Both the position numbers and the translations under genes were made by a program. 64,000 nucleotides of DNA from UBA2988 sp965237965 (GTDB lineage Bacteria > Gemmatimonadota > Gemmatimonadetes > Longimicrobiales > Gaopeijiaceae), in assembly GCA_965237965.1 (NCBI GenBank), contig CBDEGT010000002.1, forward strand, positions 682,001 through 746,000, read 5' to 3'. Shown piece by piece: positions 26,035-34,612 of this stretch (positions are counted from its first letter, which is position 1; the number at the start of each line of letters is the position of its first letter). The notes beneath the pieces were generated by a model. That model was not told the origin of the DNA, did not search any database, and saw nothing but the letters and a program-made list of their open reading frames with translations.

Positions 26035-26267
26035 GAACGTAGAGGGCCTTGACCGTCGTGAGGTGGAATCCGACCTCCCGGAAATGAGATCCCTCTCGCG
26101 GTAGCGCCACGGCGAAATAGCAGGAGCACGGTTCCCCTTCCCGCATCTAGGGCGACCAGTCGGTCCCCCCTCGACATAGTGTTGAGACCTATGACACGCT
26201 CGTAGAACCGGAGGGATTCTTCGAGGTCATCGACGTAGAGGGCGGTCTCAAGGACGCGCTCGATCAC
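26035..26267 (-). pseudogene. VOC (glyoxalase/bleomycin-resistance) family gene, 5' fragment
   Basis: From GTG 26267 the frame reads MIERVLETALYVDDLEESLR, FYERVIGLNTMSRGDRLVAL and VLLLFRRGATARGISFPGG, then IPPHDGQGPL. That is the first beta-alpha-beta-beta-beta module of a VOC protein with its metal His region about to follow. Homology stops at about 26040, where IS30 sequence begins. Truncated by that insertion and not functional. Confidence 0.75.
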
Positions 26268-26472
26268 TTTTACATGAGTGTGTACGCCTGTAGTGCTTGA
26301 ATCATCCTTTCCGGCGAATCCGCGTGCGCTCTTCCGTCACAGACCCTGGTCACCGTTCGTTCGGCGGCCGGACGTCTACAGGGATCCCGCACCCCGAACC
26401 CGCATAGGCGGGCCGATCCCCCCGTCACCCTTTGACCGGAATCTCCGCTACCGGTATCGTCATTCAGGAGAC

Positions 26473-26551
26473 CGCCAGGGGTACCCGGCGCGGCCGGGTT
26501 GAGAGAGTCCCTTGGAACCTGACCCGGTTGAAACCGGCGTAGGGAGCGCGG
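26473..26551 (+). promoter_or_regulatory. TPP riboswitch (thi box)
   Basis: Contains the conserved blocks CCAGGGGTACC, then GTTGAGAGAGTCCCTTGGAA and CCTGACCCGGTTGAAACC, and GGCGTAGGGAGCG, the THI-element order. It lies 64 nt before the thiC start and should repress thiC when thiamine diphosphate is plentiful. The AGGAG ribosome site at 26602-26606 could be masked by an alternative fold. Confidence 0.93.
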
Positions 26552-26614
26552 CCTTGGCCTCCAGTCCCACCGCCGTCGCTCTTGCGCCTTCACGCGTCGC
26601 CAGGAGCGACCCTT

Positions 26615-28354
26615 ATGGAAGCCATTCCGACCCTCCCTGTCCGATCCCGCAAGGCAACCAACCACGAGTCGGTCGCATCCGGCGACTACGGTGACGCGTT
26701 CCCCTCGTCCCGGCGGGTCTATGTCGAGGGCCCGGGGGACGTGCGCGTGCCCATGCGCGAGATCGTGCTCTCGGGTGGGGAGCCGCCGCTCCGCGTCTAC
26801 GATACCTCGGGACCGCGCGCGGTCGATGTGAGACGAGGGCTTCCCCTCTTGCGCGAGCATTGGATCCGGGCACGCGGTGACGTCGTCGAGTCGGGCCGGC
26901 ACGAGTTGCCCGCGTTCGCGCGGGACCGCCGTCACGGTGACGCATCCATCCCCGACACGCTCGACCACGTCGTGCTACGCGGCAGCGGGCGGGTCACGCA
27001 GATGCACTACGCGCGGCGCGGGGAGATCACGCCCGAAATGGAGTTCATCGCGCTGCGCGAGGGGATGGATTCCGAGTTCGTGCGAAGTGAGGTAGCCCGC
27101 GGACGCGCGATCATCCCGGCCAACATCAACCACCGAGAGCTCGAGCCGATGATCATCGGCCGGAACTTCAAGGTGAAGATCAACGCGAACATCGGTAACA
27201 GCGCGGTCACCTCCTCCATCGAAGAGGAGGTGGAGAAGCTACGCTGGGCAATTCTTTGGGGCGCGGACACGACGATGGATCTGTCCACCGGCAAGAACAT
27301 CCACCAGACCCGCCAATGGATCATCCGCAACTCGCCTGTGCCGATCGGGACGGTGCCGATCTACCAGGCGCTGGAGAAGGTTGGGGGCGTGCCCGAGGAC
27401 CTTACGTGGGAGATCTATCAGGACACCCTCATCGAGCAGGCGGAGCAGGGGGTGGACTACTTCACGGTCCACGCCGGCGTGCTCCTCAGCTACGTCCCGC
27501 TCACGGCTGAGCGGTTGACCGGCATCGTGAGTCGGGGTGGCTCGATCATCGCGAAATGGTGCCTCGCTCACCATCAGGAGTCGTTTCTCTACACTCGCTT
27601 CCGCGAGATCTGCGAGATCATGGCGACGTACGACGTGTCGTTCTCGCTGGGAGACGGGCTCCGCCCGGGCTCGATCGCCGATGCCAACGACGAGGCGCAG
27701 TTCGCCGAGCTGAAGACCCAGGGCGAGCTCACACGGATCGCGTGGGAGCACGACGTCCAGGTGATGAACGAGGGACCCGGACACGTCCCGATGCACCTCA
27801 TCCGAGAGAACATGGAGAAGCAGCTCGAGTGGTGCGACGAGGCGCCCTTCTACACCCTCGGGCCACTTACCACCGACATCGCTCCCGGCTACGACCACAT
27901 CACGAGCGCGATCGGCGCCGCGCAGATCGGCTGGTATGGTACCGCCATGCTGTGCTACGTCACACCCAAGGAACACCTCGGGCTGCCCGGCCGCGATGAC
28001 GTAAAGGAGGGTGTGATCGCCTACAAGATCGCCGCACACGCCGCGGATTTGGCCAAAGGCCACCCACGCGCGCAGGAGTGGGACGATGCACTGTCGAAGG
28101 CGCGCTTCGAGTTTCGTTGGGAGGACCAGTTCAACCTGGCGCTCGATCCGGTGACCGCGCACGCATACCATGATGAGACTCTCCCCGCGGAAGGTGCCAA
28201 GGTCGCGCACTTCTGCTCGATGTGCGGGCCGCGCTACTGCTCCATGAGGATCTCGCAGGACATCCGCGAAGCGGCGCAAGCGGGGATGCAGCAGAAGGCC
28301 AAGGAGTTCCGCGAAGCCGGCGGGGAGATCTACGTGCAGGCTAGCGACCCGTGA
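26615..28354 (+). CDS. thiC: Phosphomethylpyrimidine synthase
   Basis: Radical-SAM enzyme that makes HMP phosphate from aminoimidazole ribotide for thiamine. Conserved stretches include RGEITPEMEFIALREG, GTVPIYQALEKVGG, SFSLGDGLRPGS, NEGPGHVP and the cluster motif CSMCGPRYCSM (about 534-544). 579 residues from ATG 26615, supported by AGGAG, against a TTG 33 nt upstream. Controlled by the TPP riboswitch. No other thi gene is adjacent. Confidence 0.97.
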   Translation: MEAIPTLPVRSRKATNHESVASGDYGDAFPSSRRVYVEGPGDVRVPMREIVLSGGEPPLRVYDTSGPRAVDVRRGLPLLREHWIRARGDVVESGRHELPAFARDRRHGDASIPDTLDHVVLRGSGRVTQMHYARRGEITPEMEFIALREGMDSEFVRSEVARGRAIIPANINHRELEPMIIGRNFKVKINANIGNSAVTSSIEEEVEKLRWAILWGADTTMDLSTGKNIHQTRQWIIRNSPVPIGTVPIYQALEKVGGVPEDLTWEIYQDTLIEQAEQGVDYFTVHAGVLLSYVPLTAERLTGIVSRGGSIIAKWCLAHHQESFLYTRFREICEIMATYDVSFSLGDGLRPGSIADANDEAQFAELKTQGELTRIAWEHDVQVMNEGPGHVPMHLIRENMEKQLEWCDEAPFYTLGPLTTDIAPGYDHITSAIGAAQIGWYGTAMLCYVTPKEHLGLPGRDDVKEGVIAYKIAAHAADLAKGHPRAQEWDDALSKARFEFRWEDQFNLALDPVTAHAYHDETLPAEGAKVAHFCSMCGPRYCSMRISQDIREAAQAGMQQKAKEFREAGGEIYVQASDP

Positions 28355-28443
28355 GGCGGGCGGGAGCCGCCAGCGGGCGGCATCAGGGGGTGGGGGGGGC
28401 TCCGAGCGGAGTGCGGAAGACCGAACAGGCAGGAGAAAACGCC

Positions 28444-28923
28444 GTGGGCAGGAGCTGGATCGCGCTGGCGGCGGTGATCCTATCCGCGCTTATCGGTACG
28501 GCGTGCGGGGACGGTCTTACGGATACGGAGCGCGAGGTGGCCCGCGCCTACGAGTTGGTGGCCATCAACGGCGTCGCCCTGCCTTTCGAGTTGGGCCGTC
28601 CCTGCGGGGAGAGCGCCGCTGCGGGCTTTATCGACCTGGGAAGGGAAAGCCGATTCCTCCTCAGGATCAGCGTCTTGCATCCGAACTGTCCGGAGCAGGG
28701 GACCCAGAACTGGTCCGGGTCGGGGCTCTGGACCCGCATCGGGGACGACATCCGATTCGTGAGCGATCCGGTGGTGCAGGCGCTGACCTTGGGATCGGAA
28801 CCGGCTCCCCTGTTAGGAGGCGATCTCACCGCCGCCGGCGCGTTCGAGATCGTGGGATACGAGGGTACGGACGTACGTCCGACTCTGACCCCGATCCCGG
28901 TCACCTTCACGTTCGCCCCGTAG
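28444..28923 (+). CDS. Lipoprotein of unknown function
   Basis: 159 residues from GTG 28444, with AGGAG 8 nt upstream. The signal ends in lipobox LIGTAC. The mature part has a lipocalin-like flavour (YELVAINGVALPFELG, SRFLLRISVLHPNCPEQG, GDDIRFVSDP), suggesting a small beta-barrel or META/lipocalin-type fold, but I cannot name the family. It follows thiC by 89 nt. Confidence 0.6.
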   Translation: MGRSWIALAAVILSALIGTACGDGLTDTEREVARAYELVAINGVALPFELGRPCGESAAAGFIDLGRESRFLLRISVLHPNCPEQGTQNWSGSGLWTRIGDDIRFVSDPVVQALTLGSEPAPLLGGDLTAAGAFEIVGYEGTDVRPTLTPIPVTFTFAP

Positions 28924-29029
28924 CGCGAACGGAGCTGCGGGGACGGTACGAACAGCGCCGCCCCCGCGGCTCGTCCTCGCTCGCCGATTACTCGCTCTTC
29001 AGCGACCGGCAAATCGCCTCGAAAGACCT

Positions 29030-29935
29030 CTAGGTGAGGTGCTCCCTGAACAAGGCGATCGTGCGGTCCTGCGCGAGCTTGGCGGCGTCCGCGTCGTAGC
29101 GCGGAGTCGTGTCGTTGTGGAAGCCGTGGTTCGTGTTGTCGTACATGTACATGGTGTACGTCTTGCCGGCCGCCTCGAGGGCAGCTTCGTACGCCGGCCA
29201 GCCCGCATTGATGCGCGTGTCAAGACCGGCATAATGGATCATCAGCGGAGCCTGGATGCTGGGGACCTGGTCCGCGGAGGGCTGTCCACCATAGAAGGGG
29301 GCTGCCGCTCCCAAGTTGGGGAGACGCACGGCAAGCGTGTTTACCATGCTGCCGCCGAAGCAGAACCCCACCGCGCCCACTCTACCGGTTGAGTCGGCGT
29401 GCTCCATCAAGAGGTTCGCGGCCGCCACGAAGTCCTCCGTGATCTTGGCGCGATCCAGCTGGCTCTGCATTTCCCGCCCGCGCTCGTCGGTGCCAGGGTA
29501 TCCCCCCAGGGAGGTGAGCGCGTCGGGACCGAACGAGAGAAAGCCGACGGCCGCGAAGCGACGCACGACGTCCTCGATATAAGGATTGAGGCCGCGGTTC
29601 TCGTGGATCACGAGCACCGCCGGAAACGGCCCGGTCTGGTTCTCCGGCCAGGCCATCAGGCCGCGCATGGTGCCATGGCCCATGGGAGACGGATAGGTCA
29701 CGTACTCGGTCCGGACGCGCGCATCGTCCGGCTGTACCTGGCGGGCCCACTCGTAATGCGGACGCAGCGCCTCGAACATCGCTGACGCCGTCATCCCACC
29801 CGCGGTGAACTTCGACGCACCGTCCATGAAGGCACGCCGATCGATCAGACCGTGCACGTACTTGTCGAACAGGGTGAGGACTCCCTGTGGGAAGTCGCTG
29901 GCCTTGAGCCGGGTTGTTTCGCCTGCGAGTGCCAT
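29030..29935 (-). CDS. Dienelactone hydrolase family protein (YghX-like)
   Basis: 301 residues from ATG 29935 (a second ATG lies 12 nt upstream). The N-terminal helical region (FDKYVHGLIDRRAFMDGASK) is typical of the YghX branch. The hydrolase domain follows: VIHENRGLNPYIEDVVRRFA, the nucleophile elbow GFCFGGSM with Cys in DLH style, and THGF-like NHGFHND near the C-terminus. Natural substrate unknown. It converges with the lipoprotein gene. Confidence 0.85.
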   Translation of the reverse strand: MALAGETTRLKASDFPQGVLTLFDKYVHGLIDRRAFMDGASKFTAGGMTASAMFEALRPHYEWARQVQPDDARVRTEYVTYPSPMGHGTMRGLMAWPENQTGPFPAVLVIHENRGLNPYIEDVVRRFAAVGFLSFGPDALTSLGGYPGTDERGREMQSQLDRAKITEDFVAAANLLMEHADSTGRVGAVGFCFGGSMVNTLAVRLPNLGAAAPFYGGQPSADQVPSIQAPLMIHYAGLDTRINAGWPAYEAALEAAGKTYTMYMYDNTNHGFHNDTTPRYDADAAKLAQDRTIALFREHLT

Positions 29936-30295
29936 GGTCGGACCCATGGCTGAGGGAAACGAACAGGGAGGAGCGGGCCGATCGGAGCCAGGCGCCCCGA
30001 TCGCGGTCAGGGTATCGGACATCCCGAGCTTCAGCAAGCGACGCACCGACCGCGCTTCACCCCCCGCCCAACCGCGGCGAGGGAGCCTCCAGAAGATCTC
30101 GTGCTCTTCAGAGACATCGCGGACTTCTGCGCGAGAAGTGGGCGGCCGAGGGTCGGCCACAGCTGTTCGCCCGCGGCGCCCGGACCGTCCTCTCGGGCGC
30201 GTGGGAGATCTCCCCACAAGCCTCCCGGCAGTCCTTCCCACAGCGCCGTGACTGCGCTGGCCACACGTTTGTGGTCAACCCGTGCGGAGGACGAG
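29936..30295. other. Intergenic stretch without a recognised gene
   Basis: About 360 bases between two divergent genes. The minus-strand frame of the hydrolase stays open through it, but it has no homology-like content. No convincing hairpin or promoter pair is visible. It probably holds the divergent promoters. Confidence 0.4.
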
Positions 30296-30502
30296 ATGGT
30301 CACCAACGAAGGCAGCATGGATCGGGCGACCCGCATGATCGTAGGCATCGTACTCCTGGCCCTCGGGCTGTCGGGGACGATCGCCGGCGTTCTCGGAACA
30401 GCGGTCGGCGTGGTTGGGGCGCTGTCCCTGGTCAGCGGAACCGTAGGCAAGTGCCCGGTCTACCGAATGTTCGGGTGGGATACCCTGCGCCACCCCGGCT
30501 GA
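30296..30502 (+). CDS. DUF2892-family small inner-membrane protein
   Basis: 68 residues: MDRATRMIVGIVLLALGL opens one of two membrane hairpin helices, ending VGKCPVYRMFGW, the CPxYxxxG signature of DUF2892/YgaP-tail proteins. GGAGG lies 5 nt before ATG 30296. These proteins often accompany rhodanese-type sulfur proteins; none is adjacent here. Confidence 0.85.
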   Translation: MVTNEGSMDRATRMIVGIVLLALGLSGTIAGVLGTAVGVVGALSLVSGTVGKCPVYRMFGWDTLRHPG

Positions 30503-30524
30503 GCGGAACGGAGTCGTCCAGCAA

Positions 30525-31151
30525 TCAGGGCGATTCAGTGACCGGCCGGACCTTCCCACCTCCCCCGGTCGCGTCGGCCAGACGCGACCGGAACTCGGAA
30601 GCGCGATCCAGAGGCACCGCCACCCGGTAACGCACCTCGCTCCCGTACGCTTCCAGCTCCACCGTCGCGTCCAGCTCATCCGCAAGCCGGCGTAGGACGT
30701 CGACGTGGGCGTATGTGACGACCACGTCGAGTTCCTGGCGCGGCACACGCCGCTCGGTCGGCAGCTCCGTCAGCGCGTGCGCGACGCCCGCGGCGTAGGC
30801 GCGGGCGAGCCCCCCCGTCCCGAGCTTGGTACCGCCGAACCAACGAGACGTAACCGCGACCACCTCGCCGATCCCACCGTGCAGCAGCGCGTTCAGCATG
30901 GGTCGGCCCGCCGTGCCTCTGGGCTCGCCGGCGTCGCTGGCCCCGACGCGAGCCGTGCTTCCGGGCGGTCCGGCGACGTAGGCCCAGCAGTGATGGGTCG
31001 CGTCCGACATCTCCCGCTTCATCAGCTCCACGAAGGCCTGCGCGGCCGCAGGATCGGGCGCGTGTGCGAGGGTCGTCAGGAAGCGGCTCCGACGCACGAC
31101 GTCTTCGACCCGATGCACGCCGGCCGGAACCGGATACCCGGACTCGCCCAC
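30525..31151 (-). CDS. YigZ/IMPACT family protein
   Basis: 208 residues. The UPF0029 N-terminal domain has RSRFLTTLAHAPD, THHCWAYV, DAGEPRGTAGRPMLNAL and VAVTSRWFGGTKLGTGGLAR. A DUF1949-like C-terminal domain covers about 140-205. The protein is soluble and possibly ribosome- or translation-stress-related as in the eukaryotic IMPACT protein. It is encoded 8 nt after the rhomboid gene's neighbour on the same strand, suggesting one transcript. Confidence 0.9.
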   Translation of the reverse strand: MGESGYPVPAGVHRVEDVVRRSRFLTTLAHAPDPAAAQAFVELMKREMSDATHHCWAYVAGPPGSTARVGASDAGEPRGTAGRPMLNALLHGGIGEVVAVTSRWFGGTKLGTGGLARAYAAGVAHALTELPTERRVPRQELDVVVTYAHVDVLRRLADELDATVELEAYGSEVRYRVAVPLDRASEFRSRLADATGGGGKVRPVTESP

Positions 31152-31159
31152 GGCGCGGC

Positions 31160-31945
31160 TCAGTGGCGGGTCGTCATGCGGTCTAGAAAAGCGCGCTCGT
31201 CCTGGGAAAGGGTGCGCACACCGGACCGGCGAGCCTTTCGCAGCAGCTCCTCGACCTCCTGGCGGTTAAGCTCGTGGAGGAGCCCGGTGTCGATCGCTTC
31301 CCACCGTTGGAGTGCCGTGCGGTCGGGGACCGTCGCGGACGCCGTGCCTTGAACCCTGCGCTGGAAGTCACGCCGACCCGCTCCTCTCCGCCACTCCTGC
31401 CACTTCAGGAACGCGAAGCCCCACGCCATTCCACCCAGATGGGCGAAGTGCGCGGTCCGACCTCCGCCCCCACCTATTCCGAACCAGAGGCTCATAACCA
31501 CGACGATGATCGTCAGGAGCCAGGCCTCGATCGGCAGGATGCCCCACAGATAGATGCGCTCGCGAGGCCAGTACATCGCGAAACCGACCGTCACCGCGTA
31601 CACGGCGGCGGACGCCCCCACGACGACCGCACCCGGCATGAGCAGGATCGAGCACACTCCACCCGCTACCCCCCCTCCCAGGTACAGCTTCATGAAATCA
31701 CGTCCGCCGAGTCGGTCCTCCATCCGGGGACCGAAGAAGAACAACACGAGCATGTTGAAGATCAGGTGCCAAATGCTCCGCAGGTCGTGGAGAAACATGT
31801 AGGTAACGACCGTCCACGGACGGGAGAGGACCGCAGCCGGCACCAACGCGCCGATCATGTAGAAGATGGGCGTGGCCATCGACAGCACGTACACGACCGC
31901 GTTCGCGATCAGAAGGCGCTTCACCCATGGCGTCAACGAATACAT
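31160..31945 (-). CDS. Rhomboid-family intramembrane serine protease
   Basis: 261 residues with six membrane segments. The catalytic serine lies in GASAAVYAV (about S112) and the histidine in AHFAHLGG (about H169). HLIFNM with WHL supplies the loop-1 region. The Ser motif is GASA rather than the textbook GASG, which occurs in many bacterial members. The C-terminal 70 residues are a soluble helical tail. Start at MYSLTPWVKRLL fits homologues. Confidence 0.88.
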   Translation of the reverse strand: MYSLTPWVKRLLIANAVVYVLSMATPIFYMIGALVPAAVLSRPWTVVTYMFLHDLRSIWHLIFNMLVLFFFGPRMEDRLGGRDFMKLYLGGGVAGGVCSILLMPGAVVVGASAAVYAVTVGFAMYWPRERIYLWGILPIEAWLLTIIVVVMSLWFGIGGGGGRTAHFAHLGGMAWGFAFLKWQEWRRGAGRRDFQRRVQGTASATVPDRTALQRWEAIDTGLLHELNRQEVEELLRKARRSGVRTLSQDERAFLDRMTTRH

Positions 31946-32089
31946 GAGTCTTCCACACGTCGCAGGGGTAGCCAGCACTGGAGTTCGGACATCGGCATCG
32001 TCGGGAAACCGGAAACGCGCTCGCCAACGCGACCTGCCCCGACACGCGGGCAACGCTCCCGCGCGAGCCGTTCTGGGACTAGGACCACT

Positions 32090-33082
32090 TCAGGACGCGA
32101 GCGCACGCACGCATGCGGCGACGGCATCGGTGACGCGTGCCGCGAACTCCAGGTCGAGCGTCTCCAGACGGTCACTGCGGCGATGGTAGTGCGGGTTGCG
32201 TAGATTTGCAGTGTCGCTTAGCAGCAGCGCGGGATATCGACGAGACCAGAATGACGCATTGTCGCTACGCCGGGTCGCCCACACCAGCCAGCCGCGCAGC
32301 GGCGAGTGCAGCGGGACCAGCGGGAGCTGGGGCGCCGCGCGGTTCGCCTCGGCGAGGAAGCGGCGCAGTAGGTCGCGCGAACGCGTGTCGCCTACTACCG
32401 CGAGGTAGTCGCCAACCCGTGGTAAGTCCATCCATCGGATCATGGCAGGAATCTTCTGACTGCCCTCGTCGCGGCGACGAAAGCCGATCATCTCGAGGAT
32501 GAGCGCCCCACGGTACTCGACGCCGGCCCTGCGCGCGTCGGCCGTCCATCTCCGGCTGCCTACTCGGTATGTCCAGCCTTGACGTTCCTCGAGGTTGAAG
32601 CCGACCAGCTCCACGGTCGCGGTACCCCGCCATCCACTGAGCAGCCGAGCGCACTCGAGCATCCCGGCCACACCACTTGCGTTGTCGTCGGCCCCTGGGG
32701 TCCCGCGCACAGTATCGAGATGCGCGCCGACCAGGAAACGGGGCTCCCCGGGAGCGGTCCCCGTCAACTCCGCGGCTACGTTCTCGAAGACGCGACCGCG
32801 GTGGCAGAAAGCATGCCGTCGCGGGGTGAGCCCGAGTTCGGCCAGCTCCCGCTCCACATACGTGAGCGCCCTCCTCAGCGCGATCGGCGACTGGTCGGGA
32901 TGCCGCTCGCCCTCCAGCGCACGCACATGCGCGGCCAGTCGCGCCGGCTCCGCACGAGCCGGTCCGGGCAGCTTTGTCGTAAGGCCTCCGGTTTCGAAGT
33001 GAGTGACCTTGGTAGGCCGCCGCCGCGATTCCGATCCGCCGCCGTGCGGACCCCCATCGCCAGGTGAGAGCTGGGGGGGCAA
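32090..33082 (-). CDS. M28-family metallopeptidase
   Basis: Zinc aminopeptidase type: the metal/active site region is GAHLDTVRGTPGADDNASGV (His and bridging Asp), then GFNLEERQG (Glu pair), GDTRSRDLL, and NPHYHRRSDRLETLD with the last His. The start is uncertain: homology-like sequence begins before the first good codon. TTG 33082 or ATG 33157 are in frame, GTG 32926 would cut conserved residues. No signal peptide is obvious. It is divergent from the sulfurtransferase gene. Confidence 0.8.
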   Translation of the reverse strand: MPPQLSPGDGGPHGGGSESRRRPTKVTHFETGGLTTKLPGPARAEPARLAAHVRALEGERHPDQSPIALRRALTYVERELAELGLTPRRHAFCHRGRVFENVAAELTGTAPGEPRFLVGAHLDTVRGTPGADDNASGVAGMLECARLLSGWRGTATVELVGFNLEERQGWTYRVGSRRWTADARRAGVEYRGALILEMIGFRRRDEGSQKIPAMIRWMDLPRVGDYLAVVGDTRSRDLLRRFLAEANRAAPQLPLVPLHSPLRGWLVWATRRSDNASFWSRRYPALLLSDTANLRNPHYHRRSDRLETLDLEFAARVTDAVAACVRALAS

Positions 33083-33169
33083 CCCGCGGCCCCGACTCGG
33101 ACCTGCAAGCGTATGGGTGGGTACACGCCAACCGTCCTCGTTCGCTCCCTCGCTCATCTCGAGACTGCC

Positions 33170-34042
33170 ATGGCCGAAGCCACCCCCATTGTCGGGCGCG
33201 GTTACGCGCATCCCGACGTTCTGGTCTCCACCGCCTGGACGGAGGAGCACCTCGACGATCCGCGCGTCAAGATCTTCGAATCTGACGAGGACGTTCTCCT
33301 CTACGACACGGGCCATATCCCCGGAGCGCAAAAACTCGACTGGGTCGAGGATCTGAACGACAAGCTCACCCGCGACTACCTGGATCGAGACCGCCTCCAG
33401 GAGCTTCGCCGACGCAAGGGAGTGAACCCTGGCGACACCCTCGTGCTCTATGGGGACAAGAATAACTGGTGGGCCACCTACGCGTTCTGGGTACTCCGTC
33501 CGTTTGGTCTCGAGAACCTCAAGATCATGGACGGGGGGAGGGCCCGCTGGGTCGATGAGGGACGAGCGCTGACCGAGAAGGTACCAAGCCCAACCCCCGG
33601 GAGTCTCACGATCGGCGAGCGGGACGACTCGCGAATCCGCGCCTTCCGCGACGACGTGATGGCACACGTCGAGGGCAATGGCAGCCTGATCGACGTGCGC
33701 AGCCCCGAAGAGTACCGGGGAGAGCGGCTCCACATGCCCGACTATCCGAACGAGGGCGCACTGCGCGGCGGCCATATCCCCCGCGCCAAGAACGTCCCGT
33801 GGGCGCGCGCAGTGGACCCCGACACGCACCTATTCAAGCCGGCCGCCGAGCTGGAGAAGATCTATCAGGAGGAGGCGGGCCTGGCGCCCGGCAGCCCGGT
33901 GATCACCTACTGCCGGATCGGTGAGCGCTCCTCCCACACTTGGTTCGTGCTCACCTATCTGCTGGGCTTCCGCGAGTGCGAGAACTACGACGGATCGTGG
34001 ACGGAATGGGCCAACCTCGTCCGGGCACCGATCGAGCGCTGA
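33170..34042 (+). CDS. Thiosulfate sulfurtransferase (two-domain rhodanese)
   Basis: 290 residues from ATG 33170. An inactive N-terminal rhodanese domain (DVLVSTAWTEEHLDDPRVKI, GHIPGAQKLDW) precedes an active C-terminal domain with the catalytic cysteine in TYCRIGERSSHTW (about C248). It transfers sulfane sulfur, typically thiosulfate to cyanide in the assay; the cellular acceptor is unknown. The frame opens earlier at 33113, but homologues start near 33170. Followed by a strong terminator. Confidence 0.9.
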   Translation: MAEATPIVGRGYAHPDVLVSTAWTEEHLDDPRVKIFESDEDVLLYDTGHIPGAQKLDWVEDLNDKLTRDYLDRDRLQELRRRKGVNPGDTLVLYGDKNNWWATYAFWVLRPFGLENLKIMDGGRARWVDEGRALTEKVPSPTPGSLTIGERDDSRIRAFRDDVMAHVEGNGSLIDVRSPEEYRGERLHMPDYPNEGALRGGHIPRAKNVPWARAVDPDTHLFKPAAELEKIYQEEAGLAPGSPVITYCRIGERSSHTWFVLTYLLGFRECENYDGSWTEWANLVRAPIER

Positions 34043-34062
34043 GCCCCCGCGGCTAATCGAAC

Positions 34063-34098
34063 GAACGAGCCGCCCGACCTAAGTCGGGCGGCTCGTTC
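34063..34098 (+). terminator. Perfect 16-bp hairpin between convergent genes
   Basis: GAACGAGCCGCCCGAC (34063-34078), loop CTAA, then GTCGGGCGGCTCGTTC (34083-34098). It lies 21 nt after the sulfurtransferase stop and 22 nt after the end of the acidic-protein gene on the other strand, so it can end both transcripts. Confidence 0.8.
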
Positions 34099-34119
34099 GC
34101 TTGCGGAGGCTGTGGCCGC

Positions 34120-34365
34120 TCAGTCCAACACCCGACGCGGCATCCGGCGGCCGCTCGCGTCGTCGTCCTCCTCCCATTCCTCCCACTCTTCTTCCTCTAG
34201 GTCTTCATCATCCAGCTCGTCGTCCTCGTCCTCTTCGTCATCCCAGTCGTCGTCTTCGTCCCAATCCTCGTCCCACTCTTCCTCATCGTCTTCATCGAAG
34301 GCCTGCAGGTCGAGAACATCGGTGCCGAGAGCCTCGTCTTGGGTCCAGCCCGAGCGGTCCTCCAT
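34120..34365 (-). CDS. Small, extremely acidic Asp/Glu/Trp protein
   Basis: 81 residues starting MEDRSGWTQDEALGTDVLDL. About residues 23-70 consist almost only of Asp and Glu with Trp at regular intervals (EEEWDEDWDEDDDWDDEEDE is part of it), then a basic tail SGRRMPRRVLD. AGGAGG lies 8 nt before the ATG and a near-consensus promoter lies upstream. It is probably disordered and could act as a nucleic-acid mimic, chaperone or metal/cation binder. No known family. Confidence 0.7.
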   Translation of the reverse strand: MEDRSGWTQDEALGTDVLDLQAFDEDDEEEWDEDWDEDDDWDDEEDEDDELDDEDLEEEEWEEWEEDDDASGRRMPRRVLD

Positions 34366-34426
34366 CCGTTGTCCTCCTGAGGAAACCACCTGGTCCCCTG
34401 GGAATCCCTGCGAGGTCATGCGCGCC

Positions 34427-34455
34427 AAGGTACGCCGGGTGTGCCTTCTGTCAAG
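34427..34455 (-). promoter_or_regulatory. Promoter of the acidic-protein gene
   Basis: On the minus strand, TTGACA (34450-34455), 17-bp spacer, TACCTT (34427-34432). It would start transcription about 55 nt before the ATG at 34365. This is the clearest sigma-70-type promoter in the window. Confidence 0.7.
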
Positions 34456-34612
34456 GAAAGAATCGCGACCATCCTGCGCGTCTTCGACGACCGCCGAATC
34501 GGACCATCGGAGCACCTTCTCCCGCTCCTTTCGGAGCACCTTGTAGGTGGTTGAAATCGCACGATTCAGTGTGACTACGCGCAGGGCTCCCAGCGCTTAC
34601 CTGGTCGCCAGC

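Noticed and set aside
34063..34098. Perfect 16-bp palindrome as a protein-binding operator
   Set aside because: It sits 21-22 nt after the stops of two convergent genes and has a 4-nt loop, which fits a shared terminator.
34112..34546. Serine-repeat protein (runs of Ser) on the plus strand
   Set aside because: It is the complement of the GA-rich codons of the acidic-protein gene; promoter, ribosome site and terminator fit the minus strand.
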